A stretch of 64,000 nt of DNA, taken from the NCBI RefSeq assembly GCF_013343005.1, contig NZ_CP054491.1, positions 3,330,501 through 3,394,500 of the forward strand, read 5' to 3'. The position numbers and the translations under genes are program-made. Shown here one piece after another: positions 30,779 to 39,612 of the stretch. Below the pieces are notes generated by a model that did no database searches, was not told the DNA's origin, and saw only the letters and a program-made list of their open reading frames with translations. The stretch is from Candidatus Reidiella endopervernicosa. GTDB taxonomy: Bacteria; Pseudomonadota; Gammaproteobacteria; GCF-013343005. Position 1 is the stretch's first letter. Every line of letters begins with the position of its first letter.

Positions 30779-33463
30779 ATGAAAACAGTCACCCGGATCG
30801 TTTTACCGGTCCTGCTTTGCACCCTCACTACTTCTGCCACAGCTGGCGGAAAGTATCAGGATGCCCGCAGGTTGCTGCTTGGTGATCACACCGACCGTTT
30901 AATCGTCAAACTACGCCCCGAAAGCGATGGAAAACGGCGCGCACTGAATAGCGACCGCATCAGTCGACTCGCCGTACGTGCTGGCAACACCATCAAACAT
31001 CACCGACGCATGTCGGGCAGATCTGAGGTCATTCGCCTACCCAGACACCTCTCTATCTACGATGTAAGAATGATCGCTCAACGCATACAATTTGATCCCG
31101 AGGTTGAGTATGTTGAGCCCGACTACATCCGCTTCCCAATGGCAGAACCCGACGACACTCGCTACGACGATCAGTGGCCTCTGCACGATGTCATCGATGA
31201 CAGCGAACCGGGTTCAGCCAATCTTGAGAAGGCTTGGGACATCACCACCGGTAGCGCTTCAGTCATCACTGCAGTCATCGATACCGGCTTACTACCTCAC
31301 ACCGACATCGTTGCCGATGGCAATATCAACGATGACGACGACCGCGTGCTGCCGGGATACGATTTCGTCGATGAAGATGGCGCGGGTGATTACACCACCG
31401 CCAACGATGGTGATGCCCGCGATGCAGACCCAACCGACCCGGGCGACTGGGTCAGTAACGCAGAGAGTATTGATGGTGGCAGTGTCCTCTTTGGATGTGA
31501 TGTAGAAAGCAGTTCATGGCACGGCACCCACGTCGCTGGCACTATCGCCGCAGATTCAGACAACAGCAAAGGCGTAGCCGGAGTCGACTGGACCGGAAAA
31601 CTACTTCCCATCCGCGTACTGGGTAAATGTGGCGGATACACCTCTGACATCATTGACGGCATGAGCTGGGCCGCAGGCATTTCGGTCCCAGGTGTCAGCG
31701 ACAATCCAAACCCCGCCAAGGTCATCAACCTCAGCCTGGGTGGCTCTGGCAGCTGTAGCACATCGGAGCAAAACACGGTTGATGCCGTCACCGCAGCAGG
31801 CACTGTAATCGTTGCAGCGGCTGGTAATGATAGCGGTAACGTCAGCAACAGTGCCCCTGCCAACTGCGATGGCGTGGTAGCCGTTGCTGCGGTCGACCGT
31901 ACTGGCGGCCTTGCCAGCTACAGCAACTTCGGCGCGCTTGTCGATATTTCTGCGCCTGGATCCAGCGTCCTCCACGCTCGACACCGCAACACCACGCTAG
32001 ACAACAGCGACACCTACGCATACTACAGCGGTACTAGCATGGCCACGCCACATGTCTCGGGTGTAGCCGCGTTAATGCTCGCCGTTGATGCGACACTGAC
32101 GCCTACCGAAATTGAACAGAAACTAAAAGATTCAGCTCGAATCTTTCCCACCGGTACTGGCGATGACTGCACTACCTCAACCTGTGGAGCGGGCATCCTC
32201 AACGCCTATGCAGCAGTCGGCTGCGCTCGCCCCGCGACCGACCCCACCGCCGATGCCGGAAGTGACACGGCAGGTGATCCAACAGACGAGATTCAATTGA
32301 GTGGTTCGGTAGCCGATGACTGTGTAACGGCCTTTAGCTGGAGCCAGACCGCAGGCACCACCGCCACTATCACCGGTAGCACCACCGCAACACCAACCGT
32401 GACCATTCCGAACAGCTCCGGCTCACTCACTTTTGAACTGACCGTGACCGACGATGAGTCACGCACCGATACCGACACCGTCATCATCAACATTAACAAT
32501 GTCAGCACACCGACTCTCTTCACCATTGAAAACCAAACCATCGTCGTCGGCGATACCAACACACTAACCATCACCGCAACTGATAGTGACGGCTCTGACC
32601 CGATCATGACCGCAGCCACTCTCCCTACCGGCGCCACCTTTGGTGACAACGATGATGGTACCGCTGACTTCTCCTGGGCACCGACCTCGGGCCAGATCGG
32701 TGATCACGACATCACCTTCACCGCCACCGACCGTAACGATAGCGGTTCATCCGACAGCCAGACTGTCACCTTCAGCGTTGTTGGCGATGTTGCGCCGACC
32801 CTCAACACGATCGACGACCAATCGGTAATGGAAGGCGAACAACTCAGCTTCTCGATCTCCGGCACTGATACCGATGGCACCGATCCACTGCTTACCGCCA
32901 CGGGGTTGCCCAGTGGCGCAACGCTGCTCGACAATGATGAGGGAACGGCCTACTTCCTATGGACTCCATCGCCCAGTCAGACCGGCGACCACTCCATTAC
33001 CTTCATCGCCACCGATCGAAACGACTCAGGGCTAACCGACAGCCAGACCATCACCATCAGCGTTGAGGCCGAGGTAGCACCGGTACTAGCCAGCATCGAC
33101 AATCAGACGGTAATCGAGGGAGAGACCTTGAGTTTCAGTATCAGTGCCACCGACAGCGATGGGAGCGACCCTCTACTTACTGCCACCAGTTTACCGAGCA
33201 CTGCAACACTGACCGATAATGGTGACGGTACGGCCGACTTCAGCTGGAGCCCGACCTTCTCTCTGGTCGGTATCCATCGAATCACCTTTATCGCTACCGA
33301 TAGCGGCAACAGCAGTTACTCAGATAGCCAGCAGGTGACCATCACGGTCGAGGCATCACCTGATCGATCAACGGTTAGTGGTGGGGGCAGCAGTAGCGGT
33401 GGTGGCTCGCTGAGCCTCTCGGCCCTGCTAGCGCTGCTCTGTTTGAGGCTCTTTCGTCGTTAG
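30779..33463 (+). CDS. Second secreted S8 serine protease with repeat domains and GlyGly-CTERM-like tail
   Basis: An 894-residue paralogue of the protease at 28.0 kb. It has a signal peptide (about 1-22), an I9 propeptide (about 35-120), Asp ~167 (VIDTGLLPHTDI), His ~247 (SSWHGTHVAGTIAAD), Asn in AAGND and Ser ~419 (GTSMATPHVSGVAAL). After the catalytic domain come a PKD-like segment (about 485-575) and three Ig-like putative-binding repeats of ~95 residues, each with the SITFIATDRNDSG-type end. The tail SSGGGSLSL, a hydrophobic run and RLFRR fits GlyGly-CTERM. The catalytic half is much closer to its neighbour than the C-terminal half, which has gained repeats. Confidence 0.92.
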   Translation: MKTVTRIVLPVLLCTLTTSATAGGKYQDARRLLLGDHTDRLIVKLRPESDGKRRALNSDRISRLAVRAGNTIKHHRRMSGRSEVIRLPRHLSIYDVRMIAQRIQFDPEVEYVEPDYIRFPMAEPDDTRYDDQWPLHDVIDDSEPGSANLEKAWDITTGSASVITAVIDTGLLPHTDIVADGNINDDDDRVLPGYDFVDEDGAGDYTTANDGDARDADPTDPGDWVSNAESIDGGSVLFGCDVESSSWHGTHVAGTIAADSDNSKGVAGVDWTGKLLPIRVLGKCGGYTSDIIDGMSWAAGISVPGVSDNPNPAKVINLSLGGSGSCSTSEQNTVDAVTAAGTVIVAAAGNDSGNVSNSAPANCDGVVAVAAVDRTGGLASYSNFGALVDISAPGSSVLHARHRNTTLDNSDTYAYYSGTSMATPHVSGVAALMLAVDATLTPTEIEQKLKDSARIFPTGTGDDCTTSTCGAGILNAYAAVGCARPATDPTADAGSDTAGDPTDEIQLSGSVADDCVTAFSWSQTAGTTATITGSTTATPTVTIPNSSGSLTFELTVTDDESRTDTDTVIININNVSTPTLFTIENQTIVVGDTNTLTITATDSDGSDPIMTAATLPTGATFGDNDDGTADFSWAPTSGQIGDHDITFTATDRNDSGSSDSQTVTFSVVGDVAPTLNTIDDQSVMEGEQLSFSISGTDTDGTDPLLTATGLPSGATLLDNDEGTAYFLWTPSPSQTGDHSITFIATDRNDSGLTDSQTITISVEAEVAPVLASIDNQTVIEGETLSFSISATDSDGSDPLLTATSLPSTATLTDNGDGTADFSWSPTFSLVGIHRITFIATDSGNSSYSDSQQVTITVEASPDRSTVSGGGSSSGGGSLSLSALLALLCLRLFRR

Positions 33464-33723
33464 GCTCTGGTGTAATTGCGCTGCTCGCAATCAATAGACA
33501 CCGATATCGAGATAGGAACGTGACACCTTCTCCAGCGCCACAACATAGGCGGCTGTGCGCAGGTCGTTGACCCGCCCATTTTCAAGCATCTTCTCACGCA
33601 TCGACTGGTAGGCGAGGCGCATGGTGTCATCCAGGCCTGAGCGGACCAGATCGACCTCGCTGGCACCACTCGTCACATCTTTTTTAACCTTATCGGAGAT
33701 TGAGAAGCCGGTGACCTCCTCCG

Positions 33724-34001
33724 CTGACCGCCATGGATAGCGAAGCGAAGGCGGTTAGTCCGCGATAGTCGACGCCGTCTGCATATTCGTAGTTGAGAGC
33801 GCGAGCGGACGACGAAGAAGATGCAGCAGCGGCTTTATGTCGGCGTAGAGTCACTGAGGGAGTTGTGTAGAGCCGCGAAGAGGTGATTACGCAACGTACG
33901 CAGGACGGTCGGGGCGCCGAAGGCATAAACGGTCGCGTTAAGTTTTGCTGTTTGCTTGGGCTTGGATGCCCAAAACAAACTTTCGCAAAATAGCGACTCC
34001 C
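33724..34001 (-). mobile_element. 277-bp CG-flanked element, copy 1 (in gdh, sense)
   Basis: 278 bp between flanking CG dinucleotides. It starts GGGAGTCGCTATTTTGCGAA and ends CCATGGCGGTCAG. It shares the hairpins and body of the other six copies and belongs to the subgroup ending CTTCGCTTCGCTATCCATGG. It is the only copy oriented on the minus strand, and is in sense with gdh. Confidence 0.9.
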
Positions 34002-35093
34002 CGGAGCAGATTGGCGATTTGGTGACCGCGCATCTCATCCTGACGCCGCTGCATGCGACCGAAACGGATATGGGAGATATTTCGGATCCACTCGAAGTAG
34101 GAGACGGTGACACCGCCCGCATTGACGTAGGCATCGGGCATGATGGTGATACCGCGTTCACGCAGAATCGCATCTGCACCAAAGGTAACCGGGCCATTGG
34201 CCGCTTCCGCGATCAGCTTGGTATCGATCCGCGCTGCGTTCTCCACCGTGATCTGACCCTCAAGCGCCGCAGGGATCAGAATGTCACAACTCTTCTCCAG
34301 CACCACCTTTCCATCAGCCTCGAAGCTCGCATCCGGGTAACCCTTGATGGTGCCGTGCTCCTGGATGTACTGATAGACCGCCTCAACTTTGAGGCCTTTA
34401 TCGTTAATCAATGCACCATCACGCTCGATGATCGCCGTGATCAACGCACCATCATCTTCGCTGAGAAACTTGGCGGCGTGGTAGCCGACATTACCCAGCC
34501 CCTGCACGATAATCCGCTTCCCCTCAAGCGTACCGCTCATCCCGGCATGACCAACATCGGCAGGATGGCGGAAGAATTCCTGCAGCGCATACTCAACACC
34601 GCGCCCAGTCGCCTCGACTCGACCACGGATACCCCCGTGGTTGACCGGCTTGCCGGTCACACAGGCCATGTAGTTAATATCTTCGGGATGGAGGTGTTTA
34701 TAGGTGTCTGCCATCCACGCCATCTCACGCTGACCGGTACCAACATCGGGTGCCGGTACATTCTCTGAGGGACTGAGATAACCCTTTCGCACCAGTTCCA
34801 GGGTAAAGCGACGGGTGATCTGTTCGAGGGCATCGCGGTCATACTTACTTGGATCGATCTGCAGCGCACCCTTGGATCCGCCAAACGGGACATCGACAAT
34901 CGCACACTTGTAGGTCATCAGCGCAGCTAGCGCCTCCACCTCATCCTGGTCGGCGTAGGACGCATAGCGAATACCACCCTTGACCGGCAACCGGTGGTTA
35001 CTGTGAACGGCTCGCCAGCCGGTAAAGACCTCAATCTCACCTTTAATCTTTACTGGAAAGCGAATTTGAATAACAGAGTTACACGACTTGTCG

Positions 35094-35370
35094 GGGAGTC
35101 GCTATTTTGCGAAAGTTTGTTTTGGGCATCAAGCCCAAGCAAACAGCAAAACTTAACGCGACCATTTATGCCTACGGCGCCCCGACCGTCCTGCGTACGT
35201 TGCGTAATCACCTCTTCGCGGCTCTACACAACTCCCTCAGTGACTCTACGCCGACATAAAGCCGCTGCTGCATCTTCTTCGTCGTCCGCTCGCGCTCTCA
35301 ACTACGAATAGGCAGACGGCGTCGACTATCGCGGACTAACCGCCTTCGCTTCGCTATCCATGGCGGTCAG
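35094..35370 (+). mobile_element. 277-bp CG-flanked element, copy 2 (in gdh, antisense)
   Basis: 277 bp between CG dinucleotides, inserted antisense to gdh after the codons for TQQAI. Removing it with one CG gives CAGGCGATCGACAAGTCG in the gene sense, restoring the expected protein. Same subgroup as copies 1, 4 and 5. Confidence 0.9.
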
Positions 35371-35553
35371 CGATCGCCTGCTGTGTCCCCGCATCGAGAT
35401 CCATCGTTGCCAGGGCGCGGTCGACCATCAGGTCGACACTTTCACGGAAGGTGGGTTCTTGTTCGACTGCCATAACATCTCCTTAGGGAAGGATGAGTAA
35501 GGTGGCTTTTTTTATCGCCTTCTTCTGATACTTATAGCTCAAAGCATTTCGTT

Positions 35554-36003
35554 CTACCGCTCGCGTTTTAACAGCGGGCTATAGATGTAGCCAACCAGAC
35601 CGCTCTCGGTCTCGACCTTTGACCAGCGACCCGACTGGCTGATCACCGCCAACTGCGAGCCTACAGCCAGGGTCTCGATCACCGCATGACTGGTTCCCGC
35701 ACCGCCGCGCATATTGACCCGCTCATGCACCCAACGCTGTTCGCGATGATCAACAGCTGGCTCAGGTAGCGGCTCAGACTTACCCTGCGCACTCTCGCTC
35801 GACTCAGGCGTTTCACTCTCACCGCTCCAGTTGTAGATCACCGAACTGAGCACAAACAGCGCTACCAGAGCGCCTGTGACCTTAAGCCAGGTCTTGCTCT
35901 GCTCAGGCCTGGGTTTCGGTTTTCTACGCTTCGGCTCGACCGCCAACCCCATATCCTCGGGCAGCTCGCGGGGATCGATTCGGTTGTCTCTCTCTCTCAT
36001 CAT
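35554..36003 (-). CDS. Membrane-anchored bacterial SH3-domain protein
   Basis: A 149-residue protein with a basic, Pro-rich cytoplasmic start (about 1-40), one membrane helix (about 42-60), an acidic Ser/Glu linker and a C-terminal SH3b domain (about 92-147: RVNMRGGAGTSHAVIETLAVGSQLAVISQSGRWSKVE). SH3b domains often bind cell-wall peptides, so an envelope role is likely but not specified. It lies 51 bp upstream of the rhombosortase stop on the same strand. Confidence 0.8.
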   Translation of the reverse strand: MMRERDNRIDPRELPEDMGLAVEPKRRKPKPRPEQSKTWLKVTGALVALFVLSSVIYNWSGESETPESSESAQGKSEPLPEPAVDHREQRWVHERVNMRGGAGTSHAVIETLAVGSQLAVISQSGRWSKVETESGLVGYIYSPLLKRER

Positions 36004-36054
36004 CTCTTATGTGGTTGGGTTACTTTGAAGTTAGTCACTAGATTACCACCGTCG

Positions 36055-36636
36055 CTATCGTGTTTGTCTACGTAATAACCCGATCAGCAGCAGCCCCGAA
36101 ATCGCACCATAGAGGTGTGCATTGACGATCACCCGACCACCGACCAGCTCTGCGGTACCGGGCGTAGCGCCATTGAACTGCTCCCAGGCGAGCTTGGCTG
36201 CAATCGCCAGCAACAGCCCCATCGACTCGACACGCATCCGACCGATCGAGACGAGAGCTCCGGCCACAAACAGGCCGTGCAGCAGACCGGAGAGACCCAC
36301 ATAGTGGATCAGCTCCCGATCGAATTGCAGCAGGGCGATCGAAACCAGCGGAGCTGAGAGCAGCACCAATAGTAACCAGCTGCGTATCGGCAGGGCGCGA
36401 TCGAAGAGGATCGCTACCAATAACAGGCCGGCGAGGTTGAGCAACAGATGCATGATGTTGAGATGGACCCAATGACCGCTGATCAACCGCCACCACTCCC
36501 CCGCGAGAATCGCGCCCCGATCGTAGCGCAGCAGCTCCACTGCACTCTCGCCAATCAGGGCGATCATCAGTGCTGGTAGCGCTACCCAGAGCGCCCACTG
36601 CCAGCGTCTTATCACCTTTAGTGGAAACTGGTTCAC
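36055..36636 (-). CDS. rrtA: Rhombosortase (rhomboid-family protease)
   Basis: A 193-residue intramembrane serine protease with six or so helices. Family features are GEWWRLISGHWVHLNIMHLLLNLAGL (about 52-77), the catalytic GLSGLLHGLF (Ser, about 121-130) and the helix with catalytic His VNAHLYGAISGLL. Short rhomboids of this type process GlyGly-CTERM tails of type II secreted proteins in Vibrio. Both S8 proteases upstream have such tails. GTG 36636 is chosen because AGAGAG lies just upstream; the open frame before it is the shadow of gspG. Confidence 0.87.
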   Translation of the reverse strand: MNQFPLKVIRRWQWALWVALPALMIALIGESAVELLRYDRGAILAGEWWRLISGHWVHLNIMHLLLNLAGLLLVAILFDRALPIRSWLLLVLLSAPLVSIALLQFDRELIHYVGLSGLLHGLFVAGALVSIGRMRVESMGLLLAIAAKLAWEQFNGATPGTAELVGGRVIVNAHLYGAISGLLLIGLLRRQTR

Positions 36637-36754
36637 ACAATCTCTCTTATGGTCATGAAAAACACAGGGTAATTGGCTATGATGAGCCGACTCAAAACAG
36701 TTGGAAATTGGAATGTTGACAGTGAGAATAACAGAGGGCAACCGAGAGTTCCCC

Positions 36755-37179
36755 GTGCAACGGAAGCAGCACGGTTTCACCTTGATTGAGATATTGGTGG
36801 TGGTGGTCATCCTCGGCATTCTCGCCGCAGTGGTGGTACCAAAATCATGGACCGACCCGATGCGGCGCGTATCACCAAGGCGCGTCAGGATGTACGTACT
36901 CTGGAAAGCGCTCTCAACCTCTACAAACTCGACAATCACCACTACCCCACCACCGACCAGGGACTCGATGCACTGGTCAGCAAACCGAGTGACTCACCCG
37001 AACCGCGAAACTGGAAATCGGGGGGCTATATTGCTCGCCTGCCACAGGATCCCTGGGGTAGTGACTACCAGTACCTGAACCCCGGTGTACGCAACGCGGA
37101 GATCGACATCTTCTCCTACGGTGCCGACAACCAACCTGACGGCGAAGGGAACGATGCCGACATCGGCAACTGGGAGTAA
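36755..37179 (+). CDS. gspG: Major pseudopilin GspG, with a one-base frameshift
   Basis: GspG is the main pseudopilus subunit. The prepilin start QRKQHG-FTLIEILVVVVILGILAAVVVPK is followed, in the next frame, by IMDRPDAARITKARQDVRTLESALNLYKLDNHHYPTTDQGL to the usual end. Together they make a complete ~140-residue GspG. The break is at CCAAAATC (about 36839), where one more A would restore VPKIMDRP. It is probably a base-calling error in an A-run, because the gene is otherwise perfect, but a real mutation is possible. GTG 36755 has GAGAG six bases upstream; an ATG at 36701 is the alternative. Confidence 0.88.
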
Positions 37180-37699
37180 GGCGCTCCGCCTGCCCCAACC
37201 CTACCCACATGGCCGTAAAAACGGCTTTACCCTGCTGGAGCTGATGGTGGTGCTGGTGATTATCGGCATCCTGCTCAGCTTCGCCTCCCTATCGCTCAAC
37301 AGCAGTGGTGATGATCGGGTTAAGCGGGAGGCGCAGCGTATTACCGCGCTGCTGGAACTCGCCTCCGAGGAGGCGGTACTCGGCTCGAGGGAGCTGGGGG
37401 TGGAAATCAGCGCTGAGGGTTACCGTTTTCTGCAGCTCGATCTGGAGAACTGGGTCGCCCTGGAGGATGACACCCTACGACCCCGCACCCTCCCCGAAGA
37501 TATAGAGGCAACACTCTATCTCGATGGCCTTGAGGTGGCACTCGAAGCAGGGGACGATCCGCAACCGCAACTCCTGCTGCTCTCCGATGGTGAGATCGCC
37601 CCCTTTGAACTGAAGCTACAACTGTTCGACAGCGAGCAGCACTATCTGATCAGCGCCAACGCCATCGGCCAGCTCTCACTGCAACGAGGTGAGGAGTGA
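37154..37699 (+). CDS. gspH: Minor pseudopilin GspH
   Basis: A minor pseudopilin at the pseudopilus tip. After a leader of about 24 residues comes the prepilin cleavage motif RKNG-FTLLELMVVLVIIGILLSFA, then a soluble domain of ~140 residues. The start at 37154 has AAGGGA upstream and would overlap the gspG end by 26 bp. Its stop overlaps the gspI start. Confidence 0.9.
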   Translation: MPTSATGSKALRLPQPYPHGRKNGFTLLELMVVLVIIGILLSFASLSLNSSGDDRVKREAQRITALLELASEEAVLGSRELGVEISAEGYRFLQLDLENWVALEDDTLRPRTLPEDIEATLYLDGLEVALEAGDDPQPQLLLLSDGEIAPFELKLQLFDSEQHYLISANAIGQLSLQRGEE

Positions 37700-38085
37700 C
37701 ACGAAGAAATCAACGCGGCTTCACCCTGCTCGAGGTACTGGTCGCACTGTCGATCCTGGCGGTGGCACTCGGTGCCCTGATCCAGAGCGGCGGACAGAGT
37801 GCCAACACCCTCTCCCACCTGCGCGACAAGACACTCGCACACTGGGTCGCCAGTAATAAGGCCAACGAACTGCAGCTTGCCAACGCCTGGCCGGAGAACC
37901 GTACCCAGAAGGGTGAGAGCGAGCCGGCCGATCTGGAGTGGCACTGGCAAATGGCCGTCCACCCCACCGCCGACAGAGACCTGAAACGGATTGAGATCGA
38001 GGTACGTCTCAACAAGGAGAGTGACTCGTCGCTGGCACGCGTGGTCACCCTGCTGACCCGTCCAACCGAGAAGATCACCCAATGA
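37696..38085 (+). CDS. gspI: Minor pseudopilin GspI
   Basis: A 129-residue minor pseudopilin with the cleavage site NQRG-FTLLEVLVALSILAVALGALIQ and the GspI-typical WVASNKANELQL. It starts with GTG overlapping the gspH stop (GTGA) and ends overlapping gspJ (ATGA), so the genes are translationally coupled. Confidence 0.93.
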   Translation: MTRRNQRGFTLLEVLVALSILAVALGALIQSGGQSANTLSHLRDKTLAHWVASNKANELQLANAWPENRTQKGESEPADLEWHWQMAVHPTADRDLKRIEIEVRLNKESDSSLARVVTLLTRPTEKITQ

Positions 38086-38681
38086 AGCGGCAGCACGGTT
38101 TTACACTGCTGGAATTGATGGTCGCGATTGCGATCTTCGCCACCCTCTCGGTGCTCGCCTACGGCGGACTCGCCTCGGTGTTGGAGAGTCATGAACATAC
38201 CGAACGACAGGCCGATCGACTCCAGCAGCTTCAAAAGCTGTTTCGCTATCTGGAACGCGATATCGAACAGGCAGTCGAACGTCCGGTGCGCGGTGCATAC
38301 GGCGATAGCCTGCCAGCCCTGCAGATCTACAGTAGCGACGGTGCACTGCTGGAGCTGACCCGCAGCGGTCGGCGAAACCCAGCCAACCTCCCACGCAGCG
38401 CGCTGCAGCGTGTCGCCTACAGCTTCGATGAGCAGCGCCTGCGCCGTCACCACTGGCGGGTACTCGACCGCGCGCCCGACAGCGAGGCGGTTGAGATCGA
38501 ACTGAGCGATGGTATCGAACAGATCTCACTACGGGTGATGGATGATAAACGTGAGTGGCAACAGAGCTGGCCACCCACACAGATCGGTGCAGCCACCACG
38601 CCCCGCCCCCTCGCCATTGAGGTCATCATTGAGACCGAAGACTACGGGCGTATCAGCCGACTCTTCCGGGTAGGGGGCTAG
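38082..38681 (+). CDS. gspJ: Minor pseudopilin GspJ
   Basis: A 199-residue minor pseudopilin with KRQHG-FTLLELMVAIAIFATLSVLAY and the GspJ block RYLERDIEQAVERPVRG. It forms the tip complex with GspI and GspK. The start overlaps gspI by 4 bp and the stop is 1 bp from gspK. Confidence 0.94.
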   Translation: MKRQHGFTLLELMVAIAIFATLSVLAYGGLASVLESHEHTERQADRLQQLQKLFRYLERDIEQAVERPVRGAYGDSLPALQIYSSDGALLELTRSGRRNPANLPRSALQRVAYSFDEQRLRRHHWRVLDRAPDSEAVEIELSDGIEQISLRVMDDKREWQQSWPPTQIGAATTPRPLAIEVIIETEDYGRISRLFRVGG

Positions 38682-38682
38682 G

Positions 38683-39612
38683 GTGTTGGACCTATACCGA
38701 CAGCGCGGCGTGGCACTGATCACCGCCCTACTGGTGGTGGCGTTGGCCGCCACCGCTGCAACGGCGATGGTCACCCGCCAGCAGCTCGATATTCGTCGCA
38801 CTGCCAATATGATCCATAGCGATCAGACCCGCCACTACGCACTCGGTGCTGAGGCGTGGGGTATCAATCAACTGTTGAAGGATCGTGGTGAAAATAAGAC
38901 CGATAGCCTCAGTGATGACTGGGCCACCATCCTGCCGCCGATGGAGGTCGAAGGGGGATACATCTCCGGCAACATTGAGGAGCTGCAGGGGCGTTTTAAT
39001 CTCAACAACCTCATTGCCAGGGAGGCGCGTGGTGAACTGGCGCGCAAACGCTTTGAGCGACTGCTAAAACAGCTCGGTCTCGAAGCTGCGCTGCTACAGG
39101 CGGTCACCGACTGGATCGATGAAGACATCAATCCGCGCTATCCCGATGGTGCGGAGGATGACTACTACCTCGGTCTGCAACCCGCCTACCGCACCGCCAA
39201 CCGGGAGATCGGCTCGATCAGCGAGCTGCGACTGATCCGCGGTTTTGATACCGACAACATTAGGGCCCTGCGCCCCTACATCACCGCACTACCGCAACCG
39301 AGCAAGATCAATATAAACACCGCACCCGATGAAATTCTGCTGACCCTGGCCGATGATCTTGAGCGCAGTGACATCGATTCGCTGATCGAGACAAGGGATG
39401 AAAACGCCTTTGCCACTACCGCTCAATTCCTGCAAGATAAGGCCTTTGCAGGACGCGAAATCGACGGCAACGGCCTCGGTGTGACCACAGACTACTTCAT
39501 GATCCACAGCCAAAGCGAAATCGGTCGAAGCCGACTCCTTCACCACACCCTTGTACAGCGACCCACTAACGGTTCGGTGGCCATCTTGATGCGCAGTCGG
39601 GGAGAGTACTGA
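38683..39612 (+). CDS. gspK: Minor pseudopilin GspK
   Basis: The large minor pseudopilin that caps the tip. The 309-residue protein has RQRG-VALITALLVVALAATAATA, and the GspK blocks GRFNLNNL, TDWIDEDINPRYPDGAEDDYY and PSKINTAP-type INTAPDEIL. The start is GTG. As in other GspK proteins the Glu at mature position 5 is missing (VALIT rather than FTLIE). Confidence 0.94.
   Translation: MLDLYRQRGVALITALLVVALAATAATAMVTRQQLDIRRTANMIHSDQTRHYALGAEAWGINQLLKDRGENKTDSLSDDWATILPPMEVEGGYISGNIEELQGRFNLNNLIAREARGELARKRFERLLKQLGLEAALLQAVTDWIDEDINPRYPDGAEDDYYLGLQPAYRTANREIGSISELRLIRGFDTDNIRALRPYITALPQPSKININTAPDEILLTLADDLERSDIDSLIETRDENAFATTAQFLQDKAFAGREIDGNGLGVTTDYFMIHSQSEIGRSRLLHHTLVQRPTNGSVAILMRSRGEY

Larger units (their letters stand above)
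33491..35473 (-). pseudogene. Glutamate dehydrogenase interrupted by two 277-bp elements
   Basis: Glu/Leu/Phe/Val-type dehydrogenase, which interconverts glutamate and 2-oxoglutarate. The parts are 35473-35371 (MAVEQEPTFRESVDLMVDRAL), 35093-34002 (from IDKSCNSVIQIRFPV through the lysine motif LPVKGGIRYA, VDVPFGGSKGALQ, VQGLGNVGYHAAKFL and NAGGVTVSYFEW) and 33723-33491 (EVTGFSISDKV to SYLDIGVY). Together they cover a whole ~425-residue enzyme. Copy 2 splits codons after TQQAI in antisense; copy 1 lies near the C-terminus in sense. Joining across copy 2 at one CG restores AIDKSCNS; copy 1 needs one further base shift. As it stands no full enzyme can be made. An AAGGAG site 6 bp before the ATG supports the start. 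Confidence 0.9.

Noticed and set aside
36055-36942. Long form of the rhombosortase starting at 36942
   Set aside because: The first ~100 residues are the antisense of gspG and not membrane-like; GTG 36636 with a ribosome site gives the family length.
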